Of a stretch of DNA of 64,000 nt, positions 1 through 7,716 are shown in pieces. The position numbers and the translations under genes were made by a program. The stretch's first letter is position 1; each line of letters begins with the position of its first letter. The stretch is taken from positions 1-64,000 of the forward strand of contig JAFYCM010000048.1 in NCBI GenBank assembly GCA_017539645.1, written 5' to 3'. The notes beneath the pieces were generated by a model. The model did not search any database, was not told the origin of the DNA, and saw only the letters and a program-made list of their open reading frames with translations. The DNA is from Bacteroidales bacterium (lineage in GTDB: Bacteria; Bacteroidota; Bacteroidia; Bacteroidales; Marinilabiliaceae).

Positions 1-134
1 CCGTGTGTTATTATTTTGCTATATATAAAGATGAGTGTTTCTTTTTGAGCTTCATTATATGTCGCATATTCTAATTTGTTGATTATAGAACAATTGCACA
101 AACATAATAGCAATATGTATATCAGTCTTTTCAT
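1..134 (-). CDS. 5' part of a small lipoprotein gene, runs off the window
   Basis: Reading the minus strand from an ATG at 134 gives 44 codons without a stop down to the window edge. The product starts MKRLIYILLLCLCNCS, a short hydrophobic signal peptide with Cys residues at positions 11, 13 and 15 that could serve as a lipobox, followed by a polar region (INKLEYATYNEAQKE). I infer a secreted or membrane-anchored lipoprotein. No function is visible, and the rest of the gene lies outside the window. Confidence 0.5.
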   Translation of the reverse strand, partial: MKRLIYILLLCLCNCSIINKLEYATYNEAQKETLIFIYSKIITH

Positions 135-382
135 TAGCTATGAAGATTAGAATTGTTGAGATGCAATAATGTTGTATAAACCTGTATTATAAATGCCCAA
201 ACTTCCATGTAAGAGGAAAGGATGTATTCCGATATTTGGAATACCATTGAGCCACGTGCCCCCCCGTTCTCCGTAGGCTCTGCCTAAACGCAAGACTCCT
301 GCCTTGCAGCGATATATTACGTTGTTCATTCATTCTCTTTTCATGGCAAGAACATTGATTTTTAGTTTTGATGCTGTGTTTG

Positions 383-487
383 TCATGCAACGCGGTTGCC
401 ATAAGCGTCATAGCCATATTCTATGGTTTGGGCAGATGCTGCAATGGATACTATTGCTAATACAAAAGCTAAGATGACTGGTTTCAT
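383..487 (-). pseudogene. Remnant of a secreted protein gene with a YDxxGNR motif
   Basis: From the ATG at 487 the minus strand encodes 34 residues: a clean signal peptide (MKPVILAFVLAIVSIAASA, cleaved before Q) followed by QTIEYGYDAYGNRVA and a TGA. The YDAYGNR string resembles the Rhs/YD-type motif found near the start of many secreted Bacteroidota proteins, which are normally longer. A different frame stays open just after the stop (MTNTASKLKINVLAMKRE, then stop), so the gene looks shortened or frameshifted. It could instead be a genuine very small secreted peptide. Confidence 0.35.
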
Positions 488-955
488 AATTAGGTAGAAC
501 TAATCATTGCGAATATATATGCATAATTTCGCCAAAGCAAACAAAATTTAACTAATATTTACAAATGGAGTCGATACAGAATGAAACACGATGTAAGCAC
601 ATCCTAAGCCTCGCGTAAGCCCCTCGCCGTCATTTCGCCGTATAAATGCCATGTAGCGCACTTTATCGCGCGTTATCGCGTTGTAGAGCGCACTAAGCGC
701 ATCTTTTGGCGTGCTAACGCGTTTTTTGACTCTTTTTCGCGCGCGAATGTGTTTTTTCGCAAACATCAATAGTATGTTTTGCGGATTAGGTTCGAGGGGA
801 TTGCAAATCCGCCTGAACAGAACAAAATATTGTATAGACGCCACACTGTGACGTCTCTACGAGCAAACATGCCATTTAAGGCAAAAAGAGTGCGCACTGA
901 CAAACGCAGCGCGCACTCGGGCAGTTGTATGTAGACTGTTGAAAAAATAGAACAC
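488..955. other. Gene-poor intergenic stretch with repeat remnants
   Basis: Nothing convincing is coded here. It holds a copy of the GCAAATCCGCCTGAAC repeat (781-820) and a degenerate member of the GAGACG/CGTCTC palindrome family (832-860). Positions 600-760 are rich in GCGC and CGCG, with several small inverted repeats. A 98-codon minus-strand frame (548-844) is very basic and begins inside the repeat, so I do not call it a gene. Confidence 0.6.
781..820. repeat. Dispersed repeat, GCAAATCCGCCTGAAC family, short copy
   Basis: This stretch contains GCGGATT and then ATTGCAAATCCGCCTGAAC. The same 3' block closes the longer copies at 14611-14700 and 51905-51989. CGGATT and AATCCG can pair, so transcripts would form a hairpin. 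Confidence 0.7.
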
Positions 956-2971
956 TTAGCGGCGCCAATTGGAAGAGCCACTATATGTGCTGAGAGAGAC
1001 CGAAGAGCCACCAGACACCGATCCGTTTTCGACAAGCGCGCCGACTCCGCTAAAGTGAGTTGTGCCGCCACTTACGGTAACTCCCGACTTCAACGATGGA
1101 GTAGATGCACCGCTGAATATCATTCCACTTCCCGCCGAACCGCTTGGCGTTGTAAATACGTATGTATCAGAGCCGACCGTGAGAGCATATTTAGTATTCT
1201 TGCTCCACGATGAAGCTTGGTAGCAACTTTGCGACAGCGAAGCGCCACTTTCGAGTGGACCGACAGTAATAAGAGTTCCACCTTGCACATAGAGTTTGTA
1301 TCCACCTTCGGTGTTGGCATCAATAGCTACTTCGGGCGAAGAGGCACCAACGGCAAATACTACACCGCCTTTGATATAGAGATTTCCATTGGCGTCGAGG
1401 CCATCGTTAGCTGTGGTATAGGCACATACGAAGCCATCATTAATTGTCATAGTAGATGAAGCATTGATAGCGTCGTCTTTGTCGGATTGTCCATAGACTT
1501 CGCCGCCCGAAATGTCGAGCGTACTCTTAGTTTCGAAAGCTTCATGGGTTTTAGAGTATGCCGTAAGGGAGCCACCGCTAATCTTGACAGCACCTGTTAC
1601 TTTCATACCTTTTGCTCGCGAAGTGTATGACGAGGAACTTCCCCACCCACTATTCGTAGATCCGAGACTTGAACCTGAAGCACTTGCGGTAACATTGCCA
1701 TCTGTTTGTGTATATGTGCCCGCAACTTTTATTGCTTTTGCGCCCGAATTGGTTACATATGCTTCAATTGTGCCACCGCTAACAGTCATATTGCCACTGA
1801 CTTTTATAGCGCCAGCTGTATTGTAGTCTTGTCCGCTCTGCTGCATGTAAGTGCCTGTGGCTTTGAGCGAAAGCGTACCTCCGCTTATGTTGGCATCGCC
1901 ATTCACCTTTATGCAACGTCCTGCGGTGCCAGTGGCCGTAGCAGTAATGTAGCCATCGGTCATAGCGAAAGCGCCAGAGGTTTTTATGCAAGAAGCATTC
2001 GAGTAGTCGGCTTCGGTTGAGTCCCATTCGCCGCTACCACTATTGTCGAGAGTGAGCGTACCACCATTGATAGTGATGTCGCCAACTGCCTTTATACATT
2101 TACTTGTAGATGCTGTAGTAGTGATATTTATATCGCCTCCATTAATCTGTATAGCACCTTCATCGCTCTCAATGCCATCGGCTCCGCACGAATTGATGGT
2201 AATGTTTCCTGTTTCTATAACTATGTAATCATTAGTATGTATAGCATCTTTTACAGAGCCGTTGATATTAAGAGTTACGTTCTGATTGATAGTGAGATAG
2301 TCGTCGGTAGCGATGGCATGTTTGTAGTTGCCAGTGACGTTCAAAGAGCCCGTGCCGCAGAGCACAATCTGTCCTTCGGAGAATATGCAGCCTTTGCAAT
2401 CTTCGCTATCGTCGGTTGAAGTGTAGCTACTTGCATCGGCGAGAGTGCTTGTAGTTTCGGGTGCAAGATAGAGGAATAGGCTCTTCTTGCTTTGATTGTT
2501 TATAGCTGCCGTAGTTTTAGAGGTGAGCGTCAAACCATTGAGCGTGAGTTTGTATTTATGGTCGCTATATAGTTTGATATTGCCATCGGTAGACGAGCCT
2601 TGAAGCACGTATTCTATCACCGATTCGGTGGTACTTGTAACTGTTACGGAACTTCCGCTGATGGCCACTTCTACATTATCGGCAGAGCCTTCTACAGAAG
2701 CCGAAGAGCCATTCCACGTAATAACTATGGAGCTTTCGGTTGTGATACTATCTATTTGATTCTTTTCCGAATCGTATTCCGAGATAGAGTTGTTGGCTTC
2801 CTGAACCTCCTCATCGGTAGCATCGTCGGATTCGCTTGAATCGCTATCGTCTACCTCATCACTGCTGGTTTCGGTTGCCACTAATTCATCATCATCGTCG
2901 CTGGTGTTACAGCCCGAAAAAGTCAAAGCTGCTACAGCCACGTTAAGCAATAAAAATTTTTGGAATGTCAT
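956..2971 (-). CDS. Surface lipoprotein with Cthe_2159-type carbohydrate-binding beta-helix
   Basis: This is a 671-residue lipoprotein. The signal peptide ends in a lipobox with Cys21 (TFSGC), followed directly by a strongly acidic linker (NTSDDDDELV, up to about residue 62). Such an acidic run fits the Bacteroidota lipoprotein export signal and suggests surface display. The body is a long series of beta-helix-like turns with repeated (I)xxGGxIxxxxxGxxAIK units, typical of the carbohydrate-binding family named after Clostridium Cthe_2159 (DUF4353/PF14262), whose founding member binds acidic plant polysaccharide. The tail is Gly/Ser rich. The gene stands alone between repeat-filled spacers. 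The family call rests on the repeat pattern and architecture; the ligand is unknown. Confidence 0.8.
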   Translation of the reverse strand: MTFQKFLLLNVAVAALTFSGCNTSDDDDELVATETSSDEVDDSDSSESDDATDEEVQEANNSISEYDSEKNQIDSITTESSIVITWNGSSASVEGSADNVEVAISGSSVTVTSTTESVIEYVLQGSSTDGNIKLYSDHKYKLTLNGLTLTSKTTAAINNQSKKSLFLYLAPETTSTLADASSYTSTDDSEDCKGCIFSEGQIVLCGTGSLNVTGNYKHAIATDDYLTINQNVTLNINGSVKDAIHTNDYIVIETGNITINSCGADGIESDEGAIQINGGDINITTTASTSKCIKAVGDITINGGTLTLDNSGSGEWDSTEADYSNASCIKTSGAFAMTDGYITATATGTAGRCIKVNGDANISGGTLSLKATGTYMQQSGQDYNTAGAIKVSGNMTVSGGTIEAYVTNSGAKAIKVAGTYTQTDGNVTASASGSSLGSTNSGWGSSSSYTSRAKGMKVTGAVKISGGSLTAYSKTHEAFETKSTLDISGGEVYGQSDKDDAINASSTMTINDGFVCAYTTANDGLDANGNLYIKGGVVFAVGASSPEVAIDANTEGGYKLYVQGGTLITVGPLESGASLSQSCYQASSWSKNTKYALTVGSDTYVFTTPSGSAGSGMIFSGASTPSLKSGVTVSGGTTHFSGVGALVENGSVSGGSSVSLSTYSGSSNWRR

Positions 2972-3036
2972 GATATTGTGGTTTTTAGATAATTACATTC
3001 TAATGGTTACTGTATTCTTTATTTGTCCTTGAGAAC

Positions 3037-3172
3037 TCGTCGCTGTAGTCGGTTCGCTAAAAATTATCTCCGTTCCGCTAAACGATTTCAAACTCGCTAC
3101 GCTCAAACAGTAAAATCGTTTCGGGCGCTCCACTACGATAATTTTCTTCACGCTCACCCGACTAATGCGACA
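3037..3172. repeat. Large imperfect inverted repeat (MITE-like)
   Basis: Two arms of about 50 bases face each other. GTAGTCGGT pairs with ACCCGACTA, AAAATTATC (3059-3067) with GATAATTTT (3137-3145), and AAACGATTT (3080-3088) with AAATCGTTT (3113-3121). The right end (CACCCGACTAATGCGACATAAA) recurs nearly unchanged at 10695-10716 and 10860-10881, and its last part (GCGACATAAAA) at 32880. That pattern suggests a dispersed non-autonomous element with decayed copies. Confidence 0.65.
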
Positions 3173-3220
3173 TAAAATGTTACCAATCTGCGTCTTCTCG
3201 TGTCATCTGCGCAAATTATG
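3172..3220. repeat. Dispersed GTTACCAATCTG...GTCATCTG tail repeat, copy 1
   Basis: Directly follows the inverted repeat and reads ATAAAATGTTACCAATCTG, then GTCTTCTCGTGTCATCTGC. The same joined order (GCGACATAAAA, then GTTACCAATCTG) occurs at 10876-10921 and 32881-32930, so the two modules appear to travel together. Confidence 0.65.
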
Positions 3221-3221
3221 T

Positions 3222-3947
3222 TTACATACTTAGTTTATAGCTCACACTCAGCACATTGTGAGTTTTGTCGTCATCGTCATCACTATAAATATTTCTTTTA
3301 TAGCCTATGCCGATGGTGTTGTATTTATTTAGCTTGAAATCGGTACCAACCTCAAAGCGTTGTTTTTCGAGGCTGAAGCCATCTAAGTTGTTCGAGAGTT
3401 CATAGCCTACATAAGGGCGCAGGAGTTTTGTGGCTTTCACGGACAAACTAAACTTCGTGCGTAGGATATTGTCAGAATTGGCCTCTTTCACCTCGTTGCT
3501 CTTACGCACACCAGAAGAGCTATACTTAGCAATGCTTACTTCATTCTCTTTTGTATGCTGATAGCGCACGCGCACGCCGATAGTTAAGATAGAAGGCTTA
3601 AACTTCAGCTTAGTCTGCAGATAGAAGCGATTTTTTATGCGCCAATAGTCATCAACAATATTGCCTTTTTTTGTGGTATAGGAATCTTTATGGCTATCGA
3701 TAAAAAAGTAGCCAGCGCCAAAGCTCAAAATTTTGGTAGGAGCAAAATCGGTTGAAACGCCGATGGAATAACGATCGAAGCCCGAAAGGAAGTCGCGCGT
3801 GCGAACTTCGGCATTCACGCCCACGTCCCATTTTTTATTTATGGCATATTCGCCGTCCAATTCGGTCCATACGCCCAAATCTGTTTGTGCCGCCGCCCAC
3901 GCTGCCGACGCTGCAAGAGCCACGGTCAACAATACTCTCTTCTTCAT
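3222..3947 (-). CDS. DUF2490-type outer-membrane beta-barrel protein
   Basis: The 241-residue product starts with a signal peptide (MKKRVLLTVALAASAAWAAA, cleavage before QTDLG). The mature part, WTELDGEYAINKKWDVGVNAEVRTR onward, alternates polar and hydrophobic residues in strands of 8-10 with frequent Gly and aromatics (FGAGYFF, GVRVRYQ, YVGYELS, GIGYKRN), as expected for an outer-membrane barrel of the DUF2490 family common in Bacteroidota. It ends in LSVSYKLSM. Function is unknown for the family. An eight-copy heptamer array lies about 155 bp upstream of the start codon. Confidence 0.75.
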   Translation of the reverse strand: MKKRVLLTVALAASAAWAAAQTDLGVWTELDGEYAINKKWDVGVNAEVRTRDFLSGFDRYSIGVSTDFAPTKILSFGAGYFFIDSHKDSYTTKKGNIVDDYWRIKNRFYLQTKLKFKPSILTIGVRVRYQHTKENEVSIAKYSSSGVRKSNEVKEANSDNILRTKFSLSVKATKLLRPYVGYELSNNLDGFSLEKQRFEVGTDFKLNKYNTIGIGYKRNIYSDDDDDKTHNVLSVSYKLSM

Positions 3948-4102
3948 ACGTCTGAATATTATTATTACAGTAGTTTACTAACCTGTGCGTCAATTATTGG
4001 GGCGAAAGGTCACGATAATTACCGAAAGCGACCATCTATATTCAGCGAACCAGCCTAATTATTCGGTAAGCAACAATTTACGAGTTATGAATAACAAATT
4101 AC

Positions 4103-4158
4103 GAGTTACGAGTTATGAGTTACGAGTTACGAGTTATGAGTTACGAGTTATGAGTTAC
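4103..4158. repeat. Tandem heptamer array, 8 x GAGTTA(C/T)
   Basis: Eight uninterrupted 7-base units read GAGTTAC, GAGTTAT, GAGTTAC, GAGTTAC, GAGTTAT, GAGTTAC, GAGTTAT, GAGTTAC. Isolated units lie just upstream (4082-4088) and downstream (4190-4199). The unit is not a multiple of three and lies outside any plausible gene. Confidence 0.9.
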
Positions 4159-4210
4159 GAATTGCTAATTTGCGTTACGTGTTTTGAATTGAGTTACAAG
4201 TATCGATAGG

Positions 4211-4246
4211 TAAAAAAAATGGAGACGCAGCGTGCCACGTCTCCAA
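4211..4246 (-). terminator. Rho-independent terminator, GAGACG palindrome family
   Basis: On the minus strand an inverted repeat (TTGGAGACG...CGTCTCCA, 4220-4246) is followed by eight T residues. It lies 25 bp after the stop of the sensor phosphatase gene, as expected of its terminator. The stem belongs to the same palindrome family as 44214-44243 and 54041-54068. Confidence 0.85.
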
Positions 4247-4270
4247 TATAAAGCAATGTTATTGCTATCG

Positions 4271-7200
4271 CTAAATTCTTATACCTATGATTGTTACGTC
4301 GTCGGTTTGTTCGTTGTCGCCCTTGAATTCTTTGAACGTAAGTTCCAATATTTGGCGTTGCTCTTGTAGCGATTTGTCGGCAATTTGCTGGAAGAGGCCA
4401 TAGAGAGGTTTGCGCATGAATTTGCGTTTTTGTATGCCACCAAATTGGTCGGCAAAGCCATCACTAAAGGCGTATATCATATCGCCACGATATAGGTCCA
4501 TAGTTCGCAGCGAGAAGTCGCGTTGCTCTTCCACGAGAACATACAAACCTACAGGCATCTTGTCGTTTTGCAACGAGATGAGAGTTTTGTCACGCACCAC
4601 CACGAGTGGCAAGTTGGCGCCCGCAAATTCGAGTAGGTTGGTACGTTTATCAATAGTAAACACCGCCATATCCATACCATCGCGGCTATTGCTCTCGTAG
4701 CTCGTTTGATGAAGGTTTTGAATAATATCTTGTCGCAACTGGTTGAGAATCTTGTCGGGCTGCTGCTCTTGTGCCACAACCTGACGCAGAAACGACATAC
4801 CCAACATGCTCAAGAAACCACCAGGCACACCATGACCGGTACAATCGGCAACGGCACAAATCTTCTTGCTACCAATCTCGGCCACCCAATAGAAATCGCC
4901 ACTGACGATGTCGCGCGGATGATAGATGATGAAGTTTTCTGGGAAAATCTCGTTTACACGCGCTTGTGGTGTCAGCGCTGCAAGTTGTATGTAGCTTGCA
5001 TAGTTCACACTACTTATCATCTCGCGTTCGCGTTTTTCAATCTCGTCGCGCTGGAGTTGCAACTCCTCTTTTTGGTCTGAAATTTCTATTGTACGCTCGG
5101 CAACCAACTGCTCCAATTGACGTGAACGGCGTTTCAGTCGGTGCGTATTAACTTTCACTAATACGAATATTGCCAGCACACCAAGCACAGCGTATATAAT
5201 CATGGCCAACTTGGTGCGATAGAATGGCGTAGTAATTATAAAATCGAACTCCGACTCTTGGCTCTCCATTCCGTATACATTTCTTGCTTTCACTTTGAAA
5301 GTATAGAAGCCTTCGCGGAGGTTGGTATAGTTTATAGATGTTCTGTGGGTCCATTCACTATACTTATTATTATAGCCTTCGAGGCAGTAGCTATATTCGG
5401 TTTGATCTTCGCATTCGTAGAATGTTGCCGAACAGGTGAAGGTCAAATCGTTTTTGTTGAATGGTATTACGGCCACCTCTTGTTGGTCGATAGTAGGCAC
5501 GCCATCTTTATCTATAAAACATCCGTTGAACACCATTGAATCGCCAGCCTCCACGCCACGCAGCAGGACGTTGAACGGTCGTTTGCAGAGCCTTGTGTCG
5601 TCGTAGAGTTTTTTGAATTGCGTATCGGTTCGGTATGTATACACACCCTTTTCGCTCACCATCCAAATGAGCGAATCGCCATCGACGCAGATATTTTTTA
5701 TCGATTCGTCTTTGATGCGCTTGAACGGGCGCGAGTAGAGTTGCAAGCTACCACTTGGCTGACGGACAAGGAACTTAGGCGAAGTAGGTTTGCCAAATTC
5801 TGAGCTGCCAAGCACCAAATATCCATTACCAAATTTCAAAATGTTCGAAATCAATCTTCCGCCTCGCTTGCCATAATCCATAAGCAAATCGCTTGGCACA
5901 AACTCCTGCGACTCATGGTCGAATTCAAACAAGCCTCTGTCCGATGAGAATATTATTCGGCCTTCTACTTCTATTATAAATACGTCCGACGAGAAATGGC
6001 TGCCATATTCGTGCATCTTCACGCGGTTCTTCTCGGCATTGTAGCAAGCTAGGCCCGAACCATAAATATTGAACCATATATTTCCTTCGGCATCTTCTAC
6101 AGGATTAGTATAGAGCTGATTTGGAATTTTGCGGAGCTCACGGTCGTTATCCAACACCAATGTGCCATCGGGCTGGAATATGTAGCGCTCTATGCTATGT
6201 CCGCCGTTCATATATATATGTTTAGGATTGCTCTTCGATTGGAACACAACCCCCGACGTCTTGTTTGTCATCGTCTTCACCTTATCGCCGTCGATAAGGT
6301 TCATCGCCAACTCGCTGGCCACAATCAGGTTCTCTTTGCCGGTGTACGGATTCTTGATTTTACTCATGGCATAGACGGACTGACCCATTATATCAACCTT
6401 CGTGATGGAATAGTCGCCCGAGCGCTTGAATTTATATAGGCCTTTGGTCGTACCTACGTATATATTACCGTCGTACGCTACGAGATCCATCATAACGCCA
6501 CCAAGGCCGTCGTATGTATTGAAACAGCGCAACGGCGACTCAATCTCTACGCGCGAAATGCCAAAGTCGGTAAGCCAAAGCTGACCATCGCCAGTGTATT
6601 TCTGATGATAGACAAAGTTGGCGTTGAGGCCGTTTTTCTCGCTAAGCACCTCTTGCACATGGCATGTAGAATCGAGAACTGCCAATGTGAAATCTTCCAC
6701 CGACGAAAGTGTTGATATAGCAAACGTCTTTCCTTGGTTAAGCGGCTCTATAGATGCCAGCCGACCGCGGTCGGCTATAACTTTGTCGTGCCAACCATCT
6801 AAATCGATGGGATGAATCTCTTGCGTGCGTTTGTCGTAGATCTGCAGATTGTCTTGAAACGAGAATATGTATTCGTATTTATTCAGCGGCTGAATGTCGT
6901 AGAGAAGATATTTCAAGTCTTTATTAAGCACGTGTAAGCCAGCCGAGTCTACCTCGCAAAGTCCGTACTTAGTGGAACCAATAAACACGCGACCATCGGC
7001 AACGCACGGATAGCGACTGCCACCGGTAATGAGCACTTTGGTGGTTTGGTTCACTTTGTTGTAGACGAAGAGCGTGGTGTCGGCACAGAAGTATACATTG
7101 TCGCCCTCGAAGAGTATTGGGTTGTTGATGGAAGGAATCTTCACCGTGCGCGGCAACAAACTGCGAAGTGAGCGGAAACCAAGCTTGCCCGTTTTGTCGG

Positions 7201-7528
7201 GAGCTAAGTAGCCAAAGTCGTTGTATGAACCCACATAAATAACGCCGCGCTCGTCAGCTGCCACGAACTCCGAACCGCCATAGCCATGACCGATAAGTAT
7301 TTCGCGCCATTCGTGGCCATCGTACTCGGCAATGCCGGCAATGTTGGCAAAGTACATGACGCCGCGTGCATCTTGCGCTACAGCCCAATACTGCACTGTG
7401 TTGTAGAAGGTATTCGGCTTATAAATATTTATGAACGGATGTCCATACTTATTTGTCTGAATCTCTCCAACTATGCTCGGTGCTATAAGTATCGATAGTA
7501 ATAATATGAATAGAATCTTTCTCATCAA
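4271..7528 (-). CDS. Membrane sensor phosphatase: beta-propeller, Y_Y_Y, SpoIIE/PP2C
   Basis: This is a 1085-residue protein in the layout of hybrid two-component sensors, but with a phosphatase output instead of a kinase. A signal peptide (about 1-21) is followed by propeller repeats of the two-component regulator type (about 25-680, e.g. GVMYFANIAGIAEYDG, NIYVGTTKGLYKF) and a Y_Y_Y domain (about 690-755, ending FYTFKVKARN). Then come one membrane segment (LAMIIYAVLGVLAIFVLV), a coiled coil (EELQLQRDEIEKRERE) and a C-terminal SpoIIE-type PP2C domain. The metal-binding motifs SGDFYW, ADCTGHGVPGG, SDGFADQFGG and TDDVTI are all present. I infer that it senses a periplasmic signal and dephosphorylates an anti-anti-sigma-type or other phosphoprotein. 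No partner gene is adjacent; a HATPase of the anti-sigma class lies far away at 63212-63613. Confidence 0.88.
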   Translation of the reverse strand: MMRKILFILLLSILIAPSIVGEIQTNKYGHPFINIYKPNTFYNTVQYWAVAQDARGVMYFANIAGIAEYDGHEWREILIGHGYGGSEFVAADERGVIYVGSYNDFGYLAPDKTGKLGFRSLRSLLPRTVKIPSINNPILFEGDNVYFCADTTLFVYNKVNQTTKVLITGGSRYPCVADGRVFIGSTKYGLCEVDSAGLHVLNKDLKYLLYDIQPLNKYEYIFSFQDNLQIYDKRTQEIHPIDLDGWHDKVIADRGRLASIEPLNQGKTFAISTLSSVEDFTLAVLDSTCHVQEVLSEKNGLNANFVYHQKYTGDGQLWLTDFGISRVEIESPLRCFNTYDGLGGVMMDLVAYDGNIYVGTTKGLYKFKRSGDYSITKVDIMGQSVYAMSKIKNPYTGKENLIVASELAMNLIDGDKVKTMTNKTSGVVFQSKSNPKHIYMNGGHSIERYIFQPDGTLVLDNDRELRKIPNQLYTNPVEDAEGNIWFNIYGSGLACYNAEKNRVKMHEYGSHFSSDVFIIEVEGRIIFSSDRGLFEFDHESQEFVPSDLLMDYGKRGGRLISNILKFGNGYLVLGSSEFGKPTSPKFLVRQPSGSLQLYSRPFKRIKDESIKNICVDGDSLIWMVSEKGVYTYRTDTQFKKLYDDTRLCKRPFNVLLRGVEAGDSMVFNGCFIDKDGVPTIDQQEVAVIPFNKNDLTFTCSATFYECEDQTEYSYCLEGYNNKYSEWTHRTSINYTNLREGFYTFKVKARNVYGMESQESEFDFIITTPFYRTKLAMIIYAVLGVLAIFVLVKVNTHRLKRRSRQLEQLVAERTIEISDQKEELQLQRDEIEKREREMISSVNYASYIQLAALTPQARVNEIFPENFIIYHPRDIVSGDFYWVAEIGSKKICAVADCTGHGVPGGFLSMLGMSFLRQVVAQEQQPDKILNQLRQDIIQNLHQTSYESNSRDGMDMAVFTIDKRTNLLEFAGANLPLVVVRDKTLISLQNDKMPVGLYVLVEEQRDFSLRTMDLYRGDMIYAFSDGFADQFGGIQKRKFMRKPLYGLFQQIADKSLQEQRQILELTFKEFKGDNEQTDDVTIIGIRI

Positions 7529-7662
7529 TAATTTGATATTCTGTGGTTATGCGTGTTACCCTTTATATGTAATTACTATGTTTTTTGTTTGGCTTTTGCC
7601 CAAAAAAATTTGTTTGTGTATTGCTAAAAATGCCTTGCGACATTTTGTGCAAAATTTAGTTA

Positions 7663-7691
7663 TTTGTGTTTTAGTTACAAAGTTAACTTTG
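7663..7691 (+). promoter_or_regulatory. Bacteroidota-type promoter for uxuA
   Basis: TTTG (7663-7666) and TAACTTTG (7684-7691) match the -33 TTTG and -7 TAnnTTTG elements of Bacteroidota sigma-ABfr promoters, with a 17-base gap. The ATG of uxuA follows 25 bp later. Confidence 0.6.
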
Positions 7692-7716
7692 CATTTCTAA
7701 GTATAAAACTATAAAG

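Larger units (their letters stand above)
3948..4270. other. Intergenic region with heptamer array and terminator
   Basis: No gene is visible. It holds the tandem GAGTTAC/T array (4103-4158) and the terminator of the upstream phosphatase gene (4211-4246). The promoter of the DUF2490 gene must lie here, but I see no clear TAnnTTTG element. Confidence 0.6.

Noticed and set aside
187-417. 76-codon minus-strand frame
   Set aside because: No recognisable domain or start signal. It overlaps the signal-peptide remnant in another frame.
548-844. 98-codon minus-strand frame, very basic product
   Set aside because: It starts inside a dispersed repeat and has no family resemblance. The sequence is rich in GCGC runs that keep frames open by chance.
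4103-4158. CRISPR-like array
   Set aside because: Units are 7 bases with no spacers, and no cas genes are in the window. It is a simple tandem repeat.
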